DNA from: Brytella acorum
GTDB lineage: Bacteria > Pseudomonadota > Alphaproteobacteria > Acetobacterales > Acetobacteraceae
Reading direction: 5' to 3'
Assembly: GCF_029309905.1 (NCBI RefSeq)
Contig: NZ_JARBJP010000002.1
Span: 372,001 to 436,000 of the forward strand
Length of the DNA stretch: 64,000 bases
Numbering within the stretch: the first letter of the stretch is position 1; the number at the start of each line of letters is the position of its first letter. Of this stretch, positions 35,061 to 47,206 are shown one piece after another. The position numbers and the translations under genes were made by a program. The notes under the pieces were generated by a model that searched no databases, was not told the DNA's origin, and worked only from the letters and a program-made list of their open reading frames with translations.

Positions 35061-35846
35061 ATGGCTTTCGTACCTAATTATCGTTCCGGCAATCAGACCT
35101 CCGGGTCAGGGGCAGCGCCCTTTGCTGGAGTCGATGCCGGACTGCGTGCCTATATGCTGAGCGTCTATAACTGGATGACAGCGGGCCTCGTCGTGACTGG
35201 GCTTGTCGCTTATGGCGTGGCGGAGACGTCCCTGCGCGGGTTGTTCTATGCAACGGTGCAAACTGCATCGGGAGCATGGGGCTATCGGCCGACGCCGCTT
35301 GGCATGCTCGTCACCTTTGCTCCTCTTGCTTTCGTTCTCGTGCTGTCGTTCGGGATCAACCGTCTCTCGCGTCCAGTCGTTCAGGGTCTTTTCTGGGCGC
35401 TCTGCGCTACGATGGGTGCCAGTCTCGCCAATATCCTGATGGTCTATACCGGCGTGTCCGTGGCGCGAGCCTTCTTCGTGTCGGCCGCGACGTTCGGGGC
35501 GATGTCCCTTTGGGGCTATACGACCCGACGCAGCCTTGCGAGTCTCGGATCGTTCCTGATGATGGGCATGATCGGGCTGCTGATCGCCATGGTCGTCAAC
35601 ATCTTCATGGCGAGCAGCATGATGGCGTTCGTGGTGTCCGTCGCGGGCGTCCTCATCTTCACGCTGATGACGGCCTATTCGACGCAGGCCATCCGGGCGA
35701 CATATCTGCAGTCTGTTGCGTATCTGGGCCCGGACGAAGTCTCCAAACGCTCGGTTTATGATGCGTTGGGTCTTTACCTCAACTTCATCAATCTTTTCAC
35801 ATTCATTCTGCAATTTATGGGTGTGCGCTCGAACAGCAACGACTGA
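35061..35846 (+). CDS. Bax inhibitor-1/YccA family membrane protein
   Basis: A 261-residue integral membrane protein of the BI-1/YccA/YbhL family. From the ATG at 35061 (AAAGGG upstream) a short polar start is followed by DAGLRAYMLSVYNWMTAGLVVTG, the family's first helix. Six to seven hydrophobic segments follow, including SLWGYTTRRSLASLGSFLMMGMIGLL and the C-terminal YLNFINLFTFILQFMG. Bacterial homologues are thought to be ion channels or regulators of the FtsH protease. A strong terminator follows. Confidence 0.92.
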   Translation: MAFVPNYRSGNQTSGSGAAPFAGVDAGLRAYMLSVYNWMTAGLVVTGLVAYGVAETSLRGLFYATVQTASGAWGYRPTPLGMLVTFAPLAFVLVLSFGINRLSRPVVQGLFWALCATMGASLANILMVYTGVSVARAFFVSAATFGAMSLWGYTTRRSLASLGSFLMMGMIGLLIAMVVNIFMASSMMAFVVSVAGVLIFTLMTAYSTQAIRATYLQSVAYLGPDEVSKRSVYDALGLYLNFINLFTFILQFMGVRSNSND

Positions 35847-35868
35847 TTGCTGTTTCCGTGACTGAATG

Positions 35869-35908
35869 AAAAGGCGGCCTCCCTTGATGGGGGTCGCCTT
35901 TTTTTTAT
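35869..35908 (+). terminator. intrinsic terminator after the BI-1 family gene
   Basis: AAAAGGCGGCCTCCC pairs imperfectly with GGGGGTCGCCTTTT around a TTGAT loop, followed by a run of T residues. Confidence 0.88.
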
Positions 35909-36422
35909 TGGGACTTCATTTGTCCTGTTATCGCAATTGTTCCCGGTTCGCCAACCTCTGCCTTAAAAATCAGCAAGATTTGATGGGTCAATTTTTGCGT
36001 ATTTTCGTAAGTGCATGAAAAAACACACAAATTGAAAAATTCATTTTTCTTTACCGGCTCGCGTGCGAGTGAAGAATGCTTGCTTTGAGGGTCGTTCAGG
36101 CGGAATACAACAGGCAGAGCCGGGACAAACGGAGCCCGGTGTTGGTGGTTTGGGCTGTTGATCGTCCGCGTGGGCGGCTGACGGCGTTCTCCGAACGGCC
36201 AGAATGGAGCGAGCAAGGGTGCGGCAGGGCAAATTCTGTCGGTTGAACGCTGGGTGCGTGATGCTGTCTGATGATGTTCGTGGTTGCTCCCCTGCTTATG
36301 AAGGAGGGACGGCGTGAGATTTTCTGACCACGCTACGTCAGTTTGCGGTCGTTTTCTGTCCGTATCCGCGCGTAGCCCGTCGCCGCACGGTCTGACGGTC
36401 GGATCAAGGAGCGGGGCCTATT
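35909..36422 (+). promoter_or_regulatory. 514-base gene-free region upstream of cyoABCD
   Basis: I see no gene that I can support here. The first 150 bases (to about 36060) are markedly AT-rich against the GC-rich surroundings and probably hold the cyo promoter. They include a 12-base palindrome, TTGA-TGGG-TCAA, at 35980-35991. It resembles but is two bases shorter than an FNR/Anr box. A clear -35/-10 pair is not identifiable. The last 360 bases are GC-rich with short inverted repeats and could be a long untranslated leader. The cyoA ribosome site AAGGAG lies about 11 bases before the ATG. Confidence 0.45.
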
Positions 36423-37355
36423 ATGAAAGATAAGATTTTGCCGAAAATGCGGCGGCTTTTGCCGGTCGCGCCGGCATTCCTGCTATCGGGCTGCACGCTC
36501 GATCTGCTGGAACCCGCCGGGCCGATCGGTCTGCAACAGCGTAACATCATTCTGGCCGAAGCGGGCGTGATGCTTTGCATCGTGATTCCGGTCATCGTCC
36601 TGACACTGATTTACGCAGTTAAGTACAACGCGAAAAACAAGGATGCGGAATATCTTCCCAACTGGTCACATTCGACGAAGATCGAAGTGTTCATCTGGGG
36701 TATTCCCGCGATCATCATTCTGATCCTCGGCGGTATTTCCGCGTGGTCGAGTTTTGCGCTGGACCCGTATCGTCCGCTGACGACCGATACGGCCGGGGCC
36801 ACACACGCTCCGATCAATGTCGAAGTCGTGTCGCTGGACTGGAAATGGCTCTTCATCTACCCCGACCAGGGGATCGCCACAGTCAACGAACTGGAATTCC
36901 CGGTCGGTGCGCCGATCAATTTCCGCATCACCTCCGACGCCGTGATGACCTCGTTCTTCATTCCGCGTCTTGGATCGCAGATCTATGCGATGGCGGGTAT
37001 GCAGACGCAGCTTCATCTGATGGCGACCCAGCCGGGTATCTTCCATGGTGAGGCGGCCCAGTACACCGGTCGCGGCTTCTCCGACATGAAGTTCCTCACG
37101 CATGCCGTCAGCGATGACGAGTTCAACGCGTGGGTGGACAAGGTGAAAGCCTCTTCCGACACGCTCGACGCCGAGAGCTACAAGAACGTCTCCGCTCCGC
37201 AGGAGGCCGCTCCGGTACAATACTTCGCGCATGTGCAGCCGGGTCTGTTCGATGACATTGTCGCCAAATACAACAATGGCGTCGTGATCGATAAAAGCAC
37301 TGGTCAGACCCTGCATGTGCAGAACGCCATGTCCGACATGCAGATGAAGGAATAA
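36423..37355 (+). CDS. cyoA: cytochrome bo3 ubiquinol oxidase subunit II
   Basis: A 310-residue subunit of the terminal quinol oxidase. A lipoprotein signal peptide ends in LSGC with Cys24. Two transmembrane helices follow (about 44-66 and 88-110), then a periplasmic cupredoxin-like domain with [18 protein letters not shown] and [22 protein letters not shown]. The copper-A ligands of cytochrome c oxidases are missing, as expected for a quinol-oxidising enzyme. First gene of the operon; 7 bases separate it from cyoB. Confidence 0.97.
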   Translation: MKDKILPKMRRLLPVAPAFLLSGCTLDLLEPAGPIGLQQRNIILAEAGVMLCIVIPVIVLTLIYAVKYNAKNKDAEYLPNWSHSTKIEVFIWGIPAIIILILGGISAWSSFALDPYRPLTTDTAGATHAPINVEVVSLDWKWLFIYPDQGIATVNELEFPVGAPINFRITSDAVMTSFFIPRLGSQIYAMAGMQTQLHLMATQPGIFHGEAAQYTGRGFSDMKFLTHAVSDDEFNAWVDKVKASSDTLDAESYKNVSAPQEAAPVQYFAHVQPGLFDDIVAKYNNGVVIDKSTGQTLHVQNAMSDMQMKE

Positions 37356-37362
37356 GGCAACT

Positions 37363-39345
37363 ATGCTTGGCAAGTTGACATTTTCGGCTATCCCTCTGGA
37401 TGTGCCGATTCTCGTCGGCACCTTTATCGGTGTCGCCGTGGTGGGCGCGGCCGTTCTCGGTCTCGTCACCTATTACGGTAAATGGGGTTATCTCTGGCGC
37501 GAATGGCTGACTTCGGTCGACCACAAGCGTCTGGGCGTCATGTACATCATCCTCGCCCTCGTCATGCTTTTCCGCGGTTTCGCGGACGCCGTCATGATGC
37601 GTACGCAGCTGGCTCTCGCCTATAACGGCAATCCCGGCTATCTGCCTCCGCACCATTACGACCAGGTCTTCTCCGCTCACGGCACGATCATGATCTTCTT
37701 CATGGCCATGGCGTTCATGACGGGCCTGTTCAACATCGTGGTGCCGCTTCAGATCGGCGCGCGCGACGTGGCGTTCCCGTTCCTGAACTCGCTGAGCTTC
37801 TGGATGACGACCATCAGCGCCGTGCTGATCAATGTCTCCCTGTTTATCGGTGAGTTCGCGCAGTGCGGCTGGCTGGCCTATCCGCCGATTTCGGAGCTGA
37901 AATTCAGCCCGGGCGTCGGTATCGACTATTACATCTGGGCTGTGCAGCTTTCAGGCGTAGGCACATTGCTGACCGGCGTGAACTTCTTCACGACGATCAT
38001 CAAGATGCGCGCGCCGGGCATGGACCTGATGCATATGCCGATCTTCACCTGGACGGCGCTCTGCGCGTCCGTGCTGATCATGGCGGCATTCCCGGTTCTG
38101 ACCGTGACGCTGGGCTGCCTGTCGATGGATCGCTATTTCGGCATGCACTTCTTCACCAATGAAGCGGGTGGCAGCGTCATGCTCTACCTGAACATGATCT
38201 GGTGCTGGGGCCATCCGGAAGTTTATATTCTGGTTCTGCCGGCCTTCGGTGTGTTCTCTGAAGTGACGTCGACGTTCTCGGGCAAGCCGCTCTTCGGCTA
38301 CGCCACGATGGTCTATGCGACACTTTCGATCACCGTTCTGTCCTTCATCGTCTGGGTCCACCACTTCTTCACGATGGGCGCGGGACCGAACGTCAACGCG
38401 TTCTTCGGCATCATGACGATGATCATCGCTGTCCCGACGGGCGTGAAGATCTTCAACTGGCTGTTCACGATGTACAAGGGTCGGATCGAGTTTCACTCGA
38501 CCATGTACTGGACGATCGGCTTCATGATCACCTTCTCTATCGGCGGCATGACCGGCGTCATGATGGCGATGCCTGCAGCCGACTGGGTTCTGCATAACTC
38601 ACTGTTCCTGATCGCCCATTTCCACAACGTCATCATCGGCGGCGTGTATTTCGGCTATGTCGCGGGCATGAACTTCTGGTTCCCGAAAGTCTTCGGCTTC
38701 AAGCTGAACGAAGCCTGGGGCAAGCGGGCTTTCTATTGCTGGTTCGTCGGCTTCTATCTCGCTTTCGTGCCGCTCTATATCGCGGGCTTCGAGGGCATGA
38801 CCCGTCGTCTGAACCACTATGACAACCCCGACTGGCATGTTCAGATGCTGATCGCCGAAGTTGGCGTGCTGACGATCGCCTGTGGCGTGGTCTGCCAGCT
38901 CGTTCAGATCTATGTCTCGATCCGTGACCGTAATCTGCCGCAGAACATCGACTATACGGGTGACCCGTGGAATGGTCGTACGCTGGAGTGGTCGATTTCC
39001 TCGCCCCCGCCGGCTTACAACTTCGCCGTCCTGCCTGACATTCATGGCATCGACAGCTTCCACACGGAGAAGGAAATGGGTCGTGGCACGCATAAGCCGC
39101 TGACCGATATCCACATGCCGCGCAATACGGCTGCCGGTTTCTTCGTCGGTGCGTTCAGCTTCGTCCTGGGCTTTGCGGCCGTGTGGCACATCTGGTGGAT
39201 GGCGGCTCTCGGGCTGATCGGCGTCCTCCTGACGGTCATCCTGCGCAGCAACGATAACGACATCGACTATTACGTGCCTGTCAGCGAAGTCACTCGTGAC
39301 GTCGAAGCGCAGTCGCGTAAGCTGATGGCACAGGCGGCGGAGTAA
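37363..39345 (+). CDS. cyoB: cytochrome bo3 ubiquinol oxidase subunit I
   Basis: The catalytic subunit, 660 residues, which oxidises ubiquinol, reduces O2 to water and pumps protons. All ligand residues fall at the E. coli positions. H106 and H421 bind low-spin haem, and H419 binds the high-spin haem. H284, H333 and H334 bind CuB, with Y288 in GHPEVY for the His-Tyr cross-link. R71, D75, H98 and Q101 form the quinol site, and D135 and K362 mark the D and K proton channels. This strongly supports a ubiquinol rather than cytochrome c oxidase. In acetic acid bacteria it serves the periplasmic oxidation chains. Confidence 0.98.
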   Translation: MLGKLTFSAIPLDVPILVGTFIGVAVVGAAVLGLVTYYGKWGYLWREWLTSVDHKRLGVMYIILALVMLFRGFADAVMMRTQLALAYNGNPGYLPPHHYDQVFSAHGTIMIFFMAMAFMTGLFNIVVPLQIGARDVAFPFLNSLSFWMTTISAVLINVSLFIGEFAQCGWLAYPPISELKFSPGVGIDYYIWAVQLSGVGTLLTGVNFFTTIIKMRAPGMDLMHMPIFTWTALCASVLIMAAFPVLTVTLGCLSMDRYFGMHFFTNEAGGSVMLYLNMIWCWGHPEVYILVLPAFGVFSEVTSTFSGKPLFGYATMVYATLSITVLSFIVWVHHFFTMGAGPNVNAFFGIMTMIIAVPTGVKIFNWLFTMYKGRIEFHSTMYWTIGFMITFSIGGMTGVMMAMPAADWVLHNSLFLIAHFHNVIIGGVYFGYVAGMNFWFPKVFGFKLNEAWGKRAFYCWFVGFYLAFVPLYIAGFEGMTRRLNHYDNPDWHVQMLIAEVGVLTIACGVVCQLVQIYVSIRDRNLPQNIDYTGDPWNGRTLEWSISSPPPAYNFAVLPDIHGIDSFHTEKEMGRGTHKPLTDIHMPRNTAAGFFVGAFSFVLGFAAVWHIWWMAALGLIGVLLTVILRSNDNDIDYYVPVSEVTRDVEAQSRKLMAQAAE

Positions 39346-39347
39346 TT

Positions 39348-39962
39348 ATGGCACACGAAGCAACCATGCCGCCTGTCGCTGGCGGTCACGACGATCACGA
39401 GCATCACGAATCTCCCGTGGTGTTCGGGTTCTGGGTCTACCTGATGACGGACTGCATCCTGTTCGGGACGCTGTTCGCCGCCTTCGCGACGTTGCGCCAC
39501 CAGTACGCTGGTGGCCCGTCGGGCAAGGAAATCTTCGAGCTCGGCGGTGTCGCGCTCGAAACAGCAATCCTGCTGCTCAGCTCCATCACCTTCGGCTTCG
39601 GTGCGCTTGCAGCGCACGCGCAGAAGAAGGGGGCGTTCCTGGGCTGGCTGGGTATCACGTTCCTGCTGGGCCTCTCGTTCGTCGGCCTTGAGCTGCGTGA
39701 ATTCACGCACATGATCGCAGAAGGGAATGGTCCGGATCGCAGCGCGTTCCTGTCCGCTTTCTTCACGCTGGTTGCGACGCATGGTCTCCATGTCAGCACC
39801 GGTCTGATCTGGATCCTGGTCGTGATGGTGCAGAGCCTGGGCGGGGGGGCCGGGCCGCCGCGCGTCATGAGCAAGCTGACTTGCCTCAGCCTGTTCTGGC
39901 ACTTTCTGGACATCGTCTGGATCTGCGTCTTTACCTTTGTCTATCTGTTGAGTGTGATCTGA
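39348..39962 (+). CDS. cyoC: cytochrome bo3 ubiquinol oxidase subunit III
   Basis: A 204-residue, five-helix membrane subunit that stabilises the oxidase. VFGFWVYLMTDCILFGTLFA is the signature first helix, followed by SITFGFGALAAHA and ATHGLHVSTGLIWILV. The N-terminal DDHEHHE stretch is polar and cytoplasmic. It starts 2 bases after cyoB, and its stop codon overlaps the cyoD start (TGATG). Confidence 0.96.
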   Translation: MAHEATMPPVAGGHDDHEHHESPVVFGFWVYLMTDCILFGTLFAAFATLRHQYAGGPSGKEIFELGGVALETAILLLSSITFGFGALAAHAQKKGAFLGWLGITFLLGLSFVGLELREFTHMIAEGNGPDRSAFLSAFFTLVATHGLHVSTGLIWILVVMVQSLGGGAGPPRVMSKLTCLSLFWHFLDIVWICVFTFVYLLSVI

Positions 39963-40306
39963 TGAGCCACGCATCCTCAAGCGCGGGCCACGACGTGCAT
40001 GGAGAGAGCCACGGCTCCTTCGGCTCGTATCTCGTAGGCTTCGTGATTTCAGTGGTGCTCACGGCGGCTGCTTTTGCGGCCGTCATGATGCACGCGATGT
40101 CACCCGGCGTGACGATCGGCGTCATTTCCGCTCTGGCGGTGGTGCAGATCTTCGTTCACGTCATTTACTTCCTGCATATGAACGGAAGTTCGGCGCAGGC
40201 CTGGAACCGTATCTGCTTCTTCTTCGCAGTGGGTTGCTGCCTCATCATCGTTTTCGGTGTGTTGTTCGTCATGCACGACACGTCGATGAACATGATGTCG
40301 CGTTAA
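39962..40306 (+). CDS. cyoD: cytochrome bo3 ubiquinol oxidase subunit IV
   Basis: A 114-residue, three-helix subunit needed for assembly of the CuB site. The ATG at 39962 overlaps the cyoC stop codon. FGSYLVGFVISVVLTAAAFA, VVQIFVHVIYFLHMN and the C-terminal FAVGCCLIIVFGVLFVMH are the three membrane helices in CyoD order. No haem O synthase (cyoE) follows; a terminator closes the operon. Confidence 0.94.
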   Translation: MSHASSSAGHDVHGESHGSFGSYLVGFVISVVLTAAAFAAVMMHAMSPGVTIGVISALAVVQIFVHVIYFLHMNGSSAQAWNRICFFFAVGCCLIIVFGVLFVMHDTSMNMMSR

Positions 40307-40360
40307 AAGCAGATATTCGGGAAGGTGGGTACGCCCGCCATTCCGGTTGTCTGATCGGGA

Positions 40361-40393
40361 AACGGCAGGGGATTTTTCTCCTGCCGTTTTTTT
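40361..40393 (+). terminator. cyoABCD intrinsic terminator
   Basis: AACGGCAGG and CCTGCCGTT pair in a 9-base stem with a T-rich loop, followed by seven T residues. Confidence 0.9.
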
Positions 40394-40422
40394 GTATCTA
40401 TCTTTCAGTCTGCAGGAACGAA

Positions 40423-40452
40423 AAAGGGCGCGTCCCGAAGGACGCGCCCTTT
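40423..40452 (-). terminator. fdxA intrinsic terminator
   Basis: AAAGGGCGCGTCC and GGACGCGCCCTTT form a perfect 13-base stem around CGAA. On the minus strand T residues follow, ending fdxA transcription. Confidence 0.85.
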
Positions 40453-40478
40453 CAAAGGCTTTCACGCAGGTTCGTCTT

Positions 40479-40811
40479 TCAGCCTTTGTGTGGCTCGGGA
40501 GAGAGAAGAGCCGCTTTGTTGGGCTTATCCTTCCATTCTTCCGCATCGGCGGGTGCCTCGCCCTTGCGGGTGATGTTCGGCCAGACCGCCGCGTATTTGG
40601 CGTTGATCTCCATCCATGGCGTCGCCTGGTTGTCACTGTCCGGAAGGATTGCTTCAGCAGGGCATTCTGGCTCGCAGACACCGCAGTCGATACACTCGTC
40701 CGGGTTGATCACGAGGAAATTGTCGCCCGCATAGAAGCAATCGACCGGGCACACCTCAACGCAGTCCATGAATTTGCAGCGAATGCAGTTTTCAGTGACC
40801 ACATAGGTCAT
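40479..40811 (-). CDS. fdxA: 7Fe-8S type ferredoxin FdxA
   Basis: A 110-residue small electron carrier from the ATG at 40811; the longer frame upstream lacks similarity. Two cluster-binding stretches are visible: [18 protein letters not shown] and [16 protein letters not shown]. The extra cysteine in the first stretch and the C-terminal tail of about 50 residues mark the 3Fe-4S plus 4Fe-4S FdxA type found in alphaproteobacteria. The electron partner is unknown. Confidence 0.94.
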   Translation of the reverse strand: MTYVVTENCIRCKFMDCVEVCPVDCFYAGDNFLVINPDECIDCGVCEPECPAEAILPDSDNQATPWMEINAKYAAVWPNITRKGEAPADAEEWKDKPNKAALLSPEPHKG

Positions 40812-40976
40812 CGTCGTCTCCGATCGTTCGAAAGACCCCACGGGGTCACGGTGGCCTTCTGAAGCCCGGCGGTCAGAACCGGTGCAGTGCCATATATATA
40901 TACGGTGGGACGTATGGGGTTCTTTCGTGCGTGTGGCAAGCATATGATTGCGTCAATATAACGCTTTTTGCGCGTG

Positions 40977-41245
40977 CTACTCGACGATTTCCTCGTAAAG
41001 CATGGAAGCTTCAGTGGCATTTCCCCGTCGCTCGCCCAGAGCAACGACACGCAGAACCCGCACAGTTACGCCGCCCGGCATCGGAATGGTCAGGACGTCC
41101 TCTCTGTGAACGCGGGCATGGGGTTTGTCCGTGGGCTGACCGTTGATCCTGAGCCGACCCTTGCGGATCAGGGCCGCGCAGTCCGTACGCTGACGCGCGA
41201 CCCTGGCGTACCATAGCCACAGGTCGAGCCGACGATGCCCGTCCG

Positions 41246-41249
<4 letters not shown>
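40977..41249 (-). CDS. S4-domain RNA-binding protein (HslR/Hsp15-like)
   Basis: A 90-residue protein with an S4 fold: LDLWLWYARVARQRTDCAALI, then KGRLRINGQPTDKPHARVHREDVLTI. E. coli Hsp15 uses this domain to recycle stalled 50S subunits. Its ATG overlaps the stop codon of the SUV3-like helicase by 4 bases, so translation is coupled. The pairing of these two genes is frequent in alphaproteobacteria as I recall it. An RNA-handling role fits both. Confidence 0.87.
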
Positions 41250-43879
<2,630 letters not shown>

Positions 43880-43955
43880 GAGGGCGCTAAAAGCAAGCGC
43901 ATCATGCATGTTCGTGGTTCCCGCGGCCTGCAACGTTACGACGAGGAGGAGCGCC

Positions 43956-45347
43956 ATGCGCGATCCGTTAAAAATCTGCCTTACAGATGAAGCCGTGGAC
44001 GCACGGCTCATCCGCGTCGTCCGCGCGCGACCGGATTGGGACGACGTGCTGGGAGGGCATGCCGCCTATCTGCGCGAAAGCGGCTTCCGGGGCGATGCCG
44101 GCGACGTCGCGCTTTTGCCGGGCGCGCAGGGAGTCGCGGAGGCCGTCATCGTCGTCAGTGACGACGGACGACGTGATCCCTGTGTGTTCGGCGGTCTGGC
44201 GCAGCGTCTTCCAGACGGGAACTGGCGGCTCTTGTTCGAAGAGGCGTTGGCCGCGCGCGCGCCGACCCTCGCGGAAGACGCCGTTCTTGGGTTCTGCATG
44301 GGGGCTTACAGTTTTCATCTCCCCGAGGCGCCACCGGCCAGTGTGCGGCTCGTGTGTCCGGAAGGCACCGAAGACGCGGTGCGTCTGGCGCGGGCGAACT
44401 GGCTCGGGCGTGACCTGATCAACATGCCCGCCAATCTTCTGGGGCCCGACGAACTGGCGTTTCGTGCCGGATCGGCGTTGCGCGAGGCGGGAGCGGATGT
44501 CGAGATCTTCCAGGACGGCATGCTGGAGGAAGCCTATCCCTGTCTGGGGGCGGTCGGAGCCGGGTCCGATCGGTCGCCCCGCGTTCTGGTCGCGCGGTGG
44601 AGCGGAAGCCGGGCTTCCGGCGATGCGCCCCTGATATCTCTCGTCGGCAAGGGGGTGTGCTTCGATAGCGGCGGCTACGACATCAAGCCATCGGCCGGGA
44701 TGTTGCGCATGAAGAAGGACATGGGTGGCGCGGCCCTCATGCTTGCCGTGGCGCTCGTGACCATCGGGCGCGATCTGCCTGTTCGGCTGGAACTGCGTCT
44801 GGGCTGCGTCGAGAACAGTGTGTCCGGCCATGCGATGCGGCCGGGTGACATCCTGAAAACCAGAGCGGGTTTAAGCGTGGAGATTGGAAACACCGACGCG
44901 GAAGGCCGTCTGGTGCTTTGCGACCTTCTGGCGGAGGCCTGCGAGGCCGACCCCGACTGGCTGATCGATGCCGCCACGCTGACCGGTGCTGCGCGTATCG
45001 CGCTGGGGCCCGATCTGCCCGCGCTGTTCGCCAATGACGATTCTCTTTGTGAAGCGCTGATTTCCGCCGGTAAAGAGCGTCGGGACGATCTGTGGCGTTT
45101 GCCGCTCTGGCATGCGTACGACGCATGGCTTGACCGTAAAGTTGCCGATATTGGCAATGTTACGGAAAAACCGGGGGCTGGTGCGATCACGGCGGCCCTC
45201 TTTCTCGCCCGCTTCGTGAAAGAGGGAATAAAGTGGGCACATTTAGATACTTACGCATGGAATGATGCCCAGTCTCCCGGACGTCCGCAGGGCGGCGAGA
45301 CTCCCGCCCTCAGGGCCGTGGCCGATGCGTTGTTACGCATTGTTTAA
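43956..45347 (+). CDS. leucyl aminopeptidase family (M17) metallopeptidase
   Basis: A cytosolic zinc aminopeptidase of 463 residues. The ATG at 43956 has an excellent GAGGAGG ribosome site. The two-metal active site is present: LVGKGVCFDSGGYDIKPSAGM, KKDMGGAALML, and the family signature NTDAEGRLVLCD, with DAATLTGAARIALG after it. The C-terminal HLDTYAWN is also typical. The N-terminal domain is short and diverged, placing it with the M17 family rather than canonical PepA. It is divergent from the helicase gene. Confidence 0.92.
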   Translation: MRDPLKICLTDEAVDARLIRVVRARPDWDDVLGGHAAYLRESGFRGDAGDVALLPGAQGVAEAVIVVSDDGRRDPCVFGGLAQRLPDGNWRLLFEEALAARAPTLAEDAVLGFCMGAYSFHLPEAPPASVRLVCPEGTEDAVRLARANWLGRDLINMPANLLGPDELAFRAGSALREAGADVEIFQDGMLEEAYPCLGAVGAGSDRSPRVLVARWSGSRASGDAPLISLVGKGVCFDSGGYDIKPSAGMLRMKKDMGGAALMLAVALVTIGRDLPVRLELRLGCVENSVSGHAMRPGDILKTRAGLSVEIGNTDAEGRLVLCDLLAEACEADPDWLIDAATLTGAARIALGPDLPALFANDDSLCEALISAGKERRDDLWRLPLWHAYDAWLDRKVADIGNVTEKPGAGAITAALFLARFVKEGIKWAHLDTYAWNDAQSPGRPQGGETPALRAVADALLRIV

Positions 45348-45410
45348 AACTTGCAACGTTCGCGACGATGCGTGTTTTTAAAACTTCATATGTTCGAGGT
45401 GAACCAATTG

Positions 45411-45445
45411 CCGAAACGAACCTATATGCAGGTGGATCGTTTCGG
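45411..45445. promoter_or_regulatory. 9-base inverted repeat upstream of the MarR gene
   Basis: CCGAAACGA and TCGTTTCGG are exact inverted copies separated by 17 bases, in the 280-base gap between the aminopeptidase and the MarR gene. This could be an operator or an RNA hairpin. Nothing else recognisable is in the gap except a ribosome site, AAAGGA, before 45628. Confidence 0.45.
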
Positions 45446-45627
45446 TCATTGCCGCACGGGAAGCGATCGGACAGCGTTCGTCGCGGGTTTTCGTCACGCA
45501 GGGTGGCGAGAGCGACGGACGGAAACACAGACACGCACCCAAGGCGTGCCGCCTGGTCGGGCGACTAGCTTGGGCGACGGAAATTGGACGCCGCGCAACA
45601 CTATGGGCGGCAAGAAAGGATGTAGTC

Positions 45628-46026
45628 ATGAGCCAGAACAACAACGACCAGATGCTGGGTCTTCTTCGCGACACCATCGTCGCCATGGTGCGCAAGGATG
45701 GTCCCGATCTTTCGGCCCGTCAGCTCGGCGTGTTCCTGACCTGCTATCTGCAGGAAGGCGCACACACCGTTCGCGGTCTCGCCGCCGAACTGAACGTTTC
45801 GAAGCCGGCGATCACGCGCGCGCTCGATCGTCTCGGCGAACTGGACCTCGCGCGCCGTAAGGTCGATCCGCTGGATCGTCGCTCGGTGCTCGTGCAGCGC
45901 ACGTTGCGCGGTGCCGCGTTCCTTCGTGAAATGCGCTCGGTGATGAACGAGGCGGCTGGTGTGAAAGCGCCGAAAGCCAAGACGGCTCCGGTTGCTCGCA
46001 TCGCCACCCGTCGCGCCGCCGGCTGA
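45628..46026 (+). CDS. MarR family winged-helix transcriptional regulator
   Basis: A 132-residue DNA-binding regulator. The winged helix reads LSARQLGVFLTCYLQEGAHTV then RGLAAELNVSKPAITRALDRL, the recognition helix. The wing is DLARRKVDPLDRRSVLV, with the DRR motif of MarR proteins. The C-terminal tail is basic and alanine-rich. No target gene is obvious; the inverted repeat upstream may be its own operator. A terminator follows directly. Confidence 0.88.
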   Translation: MSQNNNDQMLGLLRDTIVAMVRKDGPDLSARQLGVFLTCYLQEGAHTVRGLAAELNVSKPAITRALDRLGELDLARRKVDPLDRRSVLVQRTLRGAAFLREMRSVMNEAAGVKAPKAKTAPVARIATRRAAG

Positions 46027-46053
46027 ACATAAGACCTGCTCTCAGGTAAGAGA

Positions 46054-46089
46054 AAGGCCGCGACCGGAACCCGGTGGCGGCCTTTTTTA
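46054..46089 (+). terminator. intrinsic terminator after the MarR gene
   Basis: AAGGCCGCGACCGG pairs with CCGGTGGCGGCCTT with one internal mismatch around a short loop, followed by a T-run. Confidence 0.88.
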
Positions 46090-46107
46090 TTTTGAAACCC
46101 CGCCAGA

Positions 46108-47124
46108 TCACCAGGGACGGCTCACCGTGCGACTTGCCTGTCTCAGGACGCCGAGAGTCCAGAGGGCGAGCGGGACGGCTATGGCGACCGCGAGCAGGGG
46201 CCATGTCTGGATCGTGAGAGTCGCGATTGCGTTCCAGAGGGCAAGAAACCAGTAAAGAAGCGTGACGCGAACGGGCGAAGCGCCAGCGCGAACGGCCAAC
46301 TGGTAGAGGTGTCCTCGATGGGCTTCCGTCAGGCGGCGACCTTCCAATGCGCGCCGGATGAGTGTGAAGCCGACGTCGTAGAGAATGGGCAACAGCATGA
46401 GAGGCATCAGAAGCGGTGTCGCGGTGTGCTGGAAAGCCCTCAGCCCAAACCAGGCCGTGGCGAGCCCCGCGCCCTGACTGCCGACATCGCCCATGAAAAT
46501 ACGGGCCGTAGGAAAATTGAACGGCAGGAAAACGAGAAGACAGGCTGCCAGCGCCAAAGGCGCCAGCGCGTCATCCAGGCGATCGACGATCATGAAACCG
46601 GACGCGGCGGCGAGCGCTGTAAGTGCCATGCTGCCTGAGGCCAGACCGTTCACCCCATCGATGAAGTTGATGGCATTGGTCACATACAGAAGCCAGAAGA
46701 GAGCGATTGACGCATACAGCCATATATGGGGCGTATTCGCAGGCCATTGTGTCGCGACAAGGACGATCAGCGCGGCCCCAAACTGCATGCCGAGCTTGCT
46801 GGCGGCGCTGAAGGAATGCACATCGTCGAGCCATGAAAAAAGAGCGAGAAGGCCGATGGCCGTGAGGGGCGCCGTAACTGCAAAGGAAGCGGGAGAGAAA
46901 CCTGCGGCCCAGTACAGGGCCGGAACACCCAGAAGGAAACCCGCCATGATTCCGATCCCGCCGCCCTTCGGGGTTGGGCGGGCATGCGAACTGCGATGGC
47001 CGGGAACATCCATGACGCCGACACGGATCATCACGATGACGAGGCCCATGCAGACCGTCATGATCGCGATCAGAACGGATGTGGGCCAGACAAGATGAGA
47101 CCAGGAAAGACGCGGCCAGGACAT
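46108..47124 (-). CDS. MraY/WecA-like undecaprenyl-phosphate glycosyl-1-phosphate transferase
   Basis: A polytopic membrane enzyme of 338 residues that moves a sugar-1-phosphate from a UDP-sugar onto undecaprenyl phosphate. This starts polysaccharide or O-antigen chains. The family motifs are all visible: RPTPKGGGIGIM, WLDDVHS (the magnesium-binding DD pair), NAINFIDGVNGLASG, FMGDVGSQGAG and EAHRGHLYQ (the HxH segment). Around ten membrane helices are present. The WbpL/WecA branch is favoured over MraY because no murein genes are adjacent. It is divergent from the sugar dehydratase. Confidence 0.9.
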   Translation of the reverse strand: MSWPRLSWSHLVWPTSVLIAIMTVCMGLVIVMIRVGVMDVPGHRSSHARPTPKGGGIGIMAGFLLGVPALYWAAGFSPASFAVTAPLTAIGLLALFSWLDDVHSFSAASKLGMQFGAALIVLVATQWPANTPHIWLYASIALFWLLYVTNAINFIDGVNGLASGSMALTALAAASGFMIVDRLDDALAPLALAACLLVFLPFNFPTARIFMGDVGSQGAGLATAWFGLRAFQHTATPLLMPLMLLPILYDVGFTLIRRALEGRRLTEAHRGHLYQLAVRAGASPVRVTLLYWFLALWNAIATLTIQTWPLLAVAIAVPLALWTLGVLRQASRTVSRPW

Positions 47125-47206
47125 GATGATGGAACAGCCTTTATGATGATCTGGGCGCCGTGTTTCGCGCCGGCCATCGCGACATGGTGGCGTTCGGGGC
47201 TATAAG

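Noticed and set aside
35980-35991. FNR/Anr-type box in the cyo upstream region
   Set aside because: The palindrome TTGA-N4-TCAA is 12 bases long, not the 14-base TTGAT-N4-ATCAA consensus. I keep it only as a remark, not as a site.
36269-36328. Very short open frame beginning MMFVVAPLL upstream of cyoA
   Set aside because: Eighteen codons with no convincing ribosome site and no known leader-peptide similarity; too weak to call.
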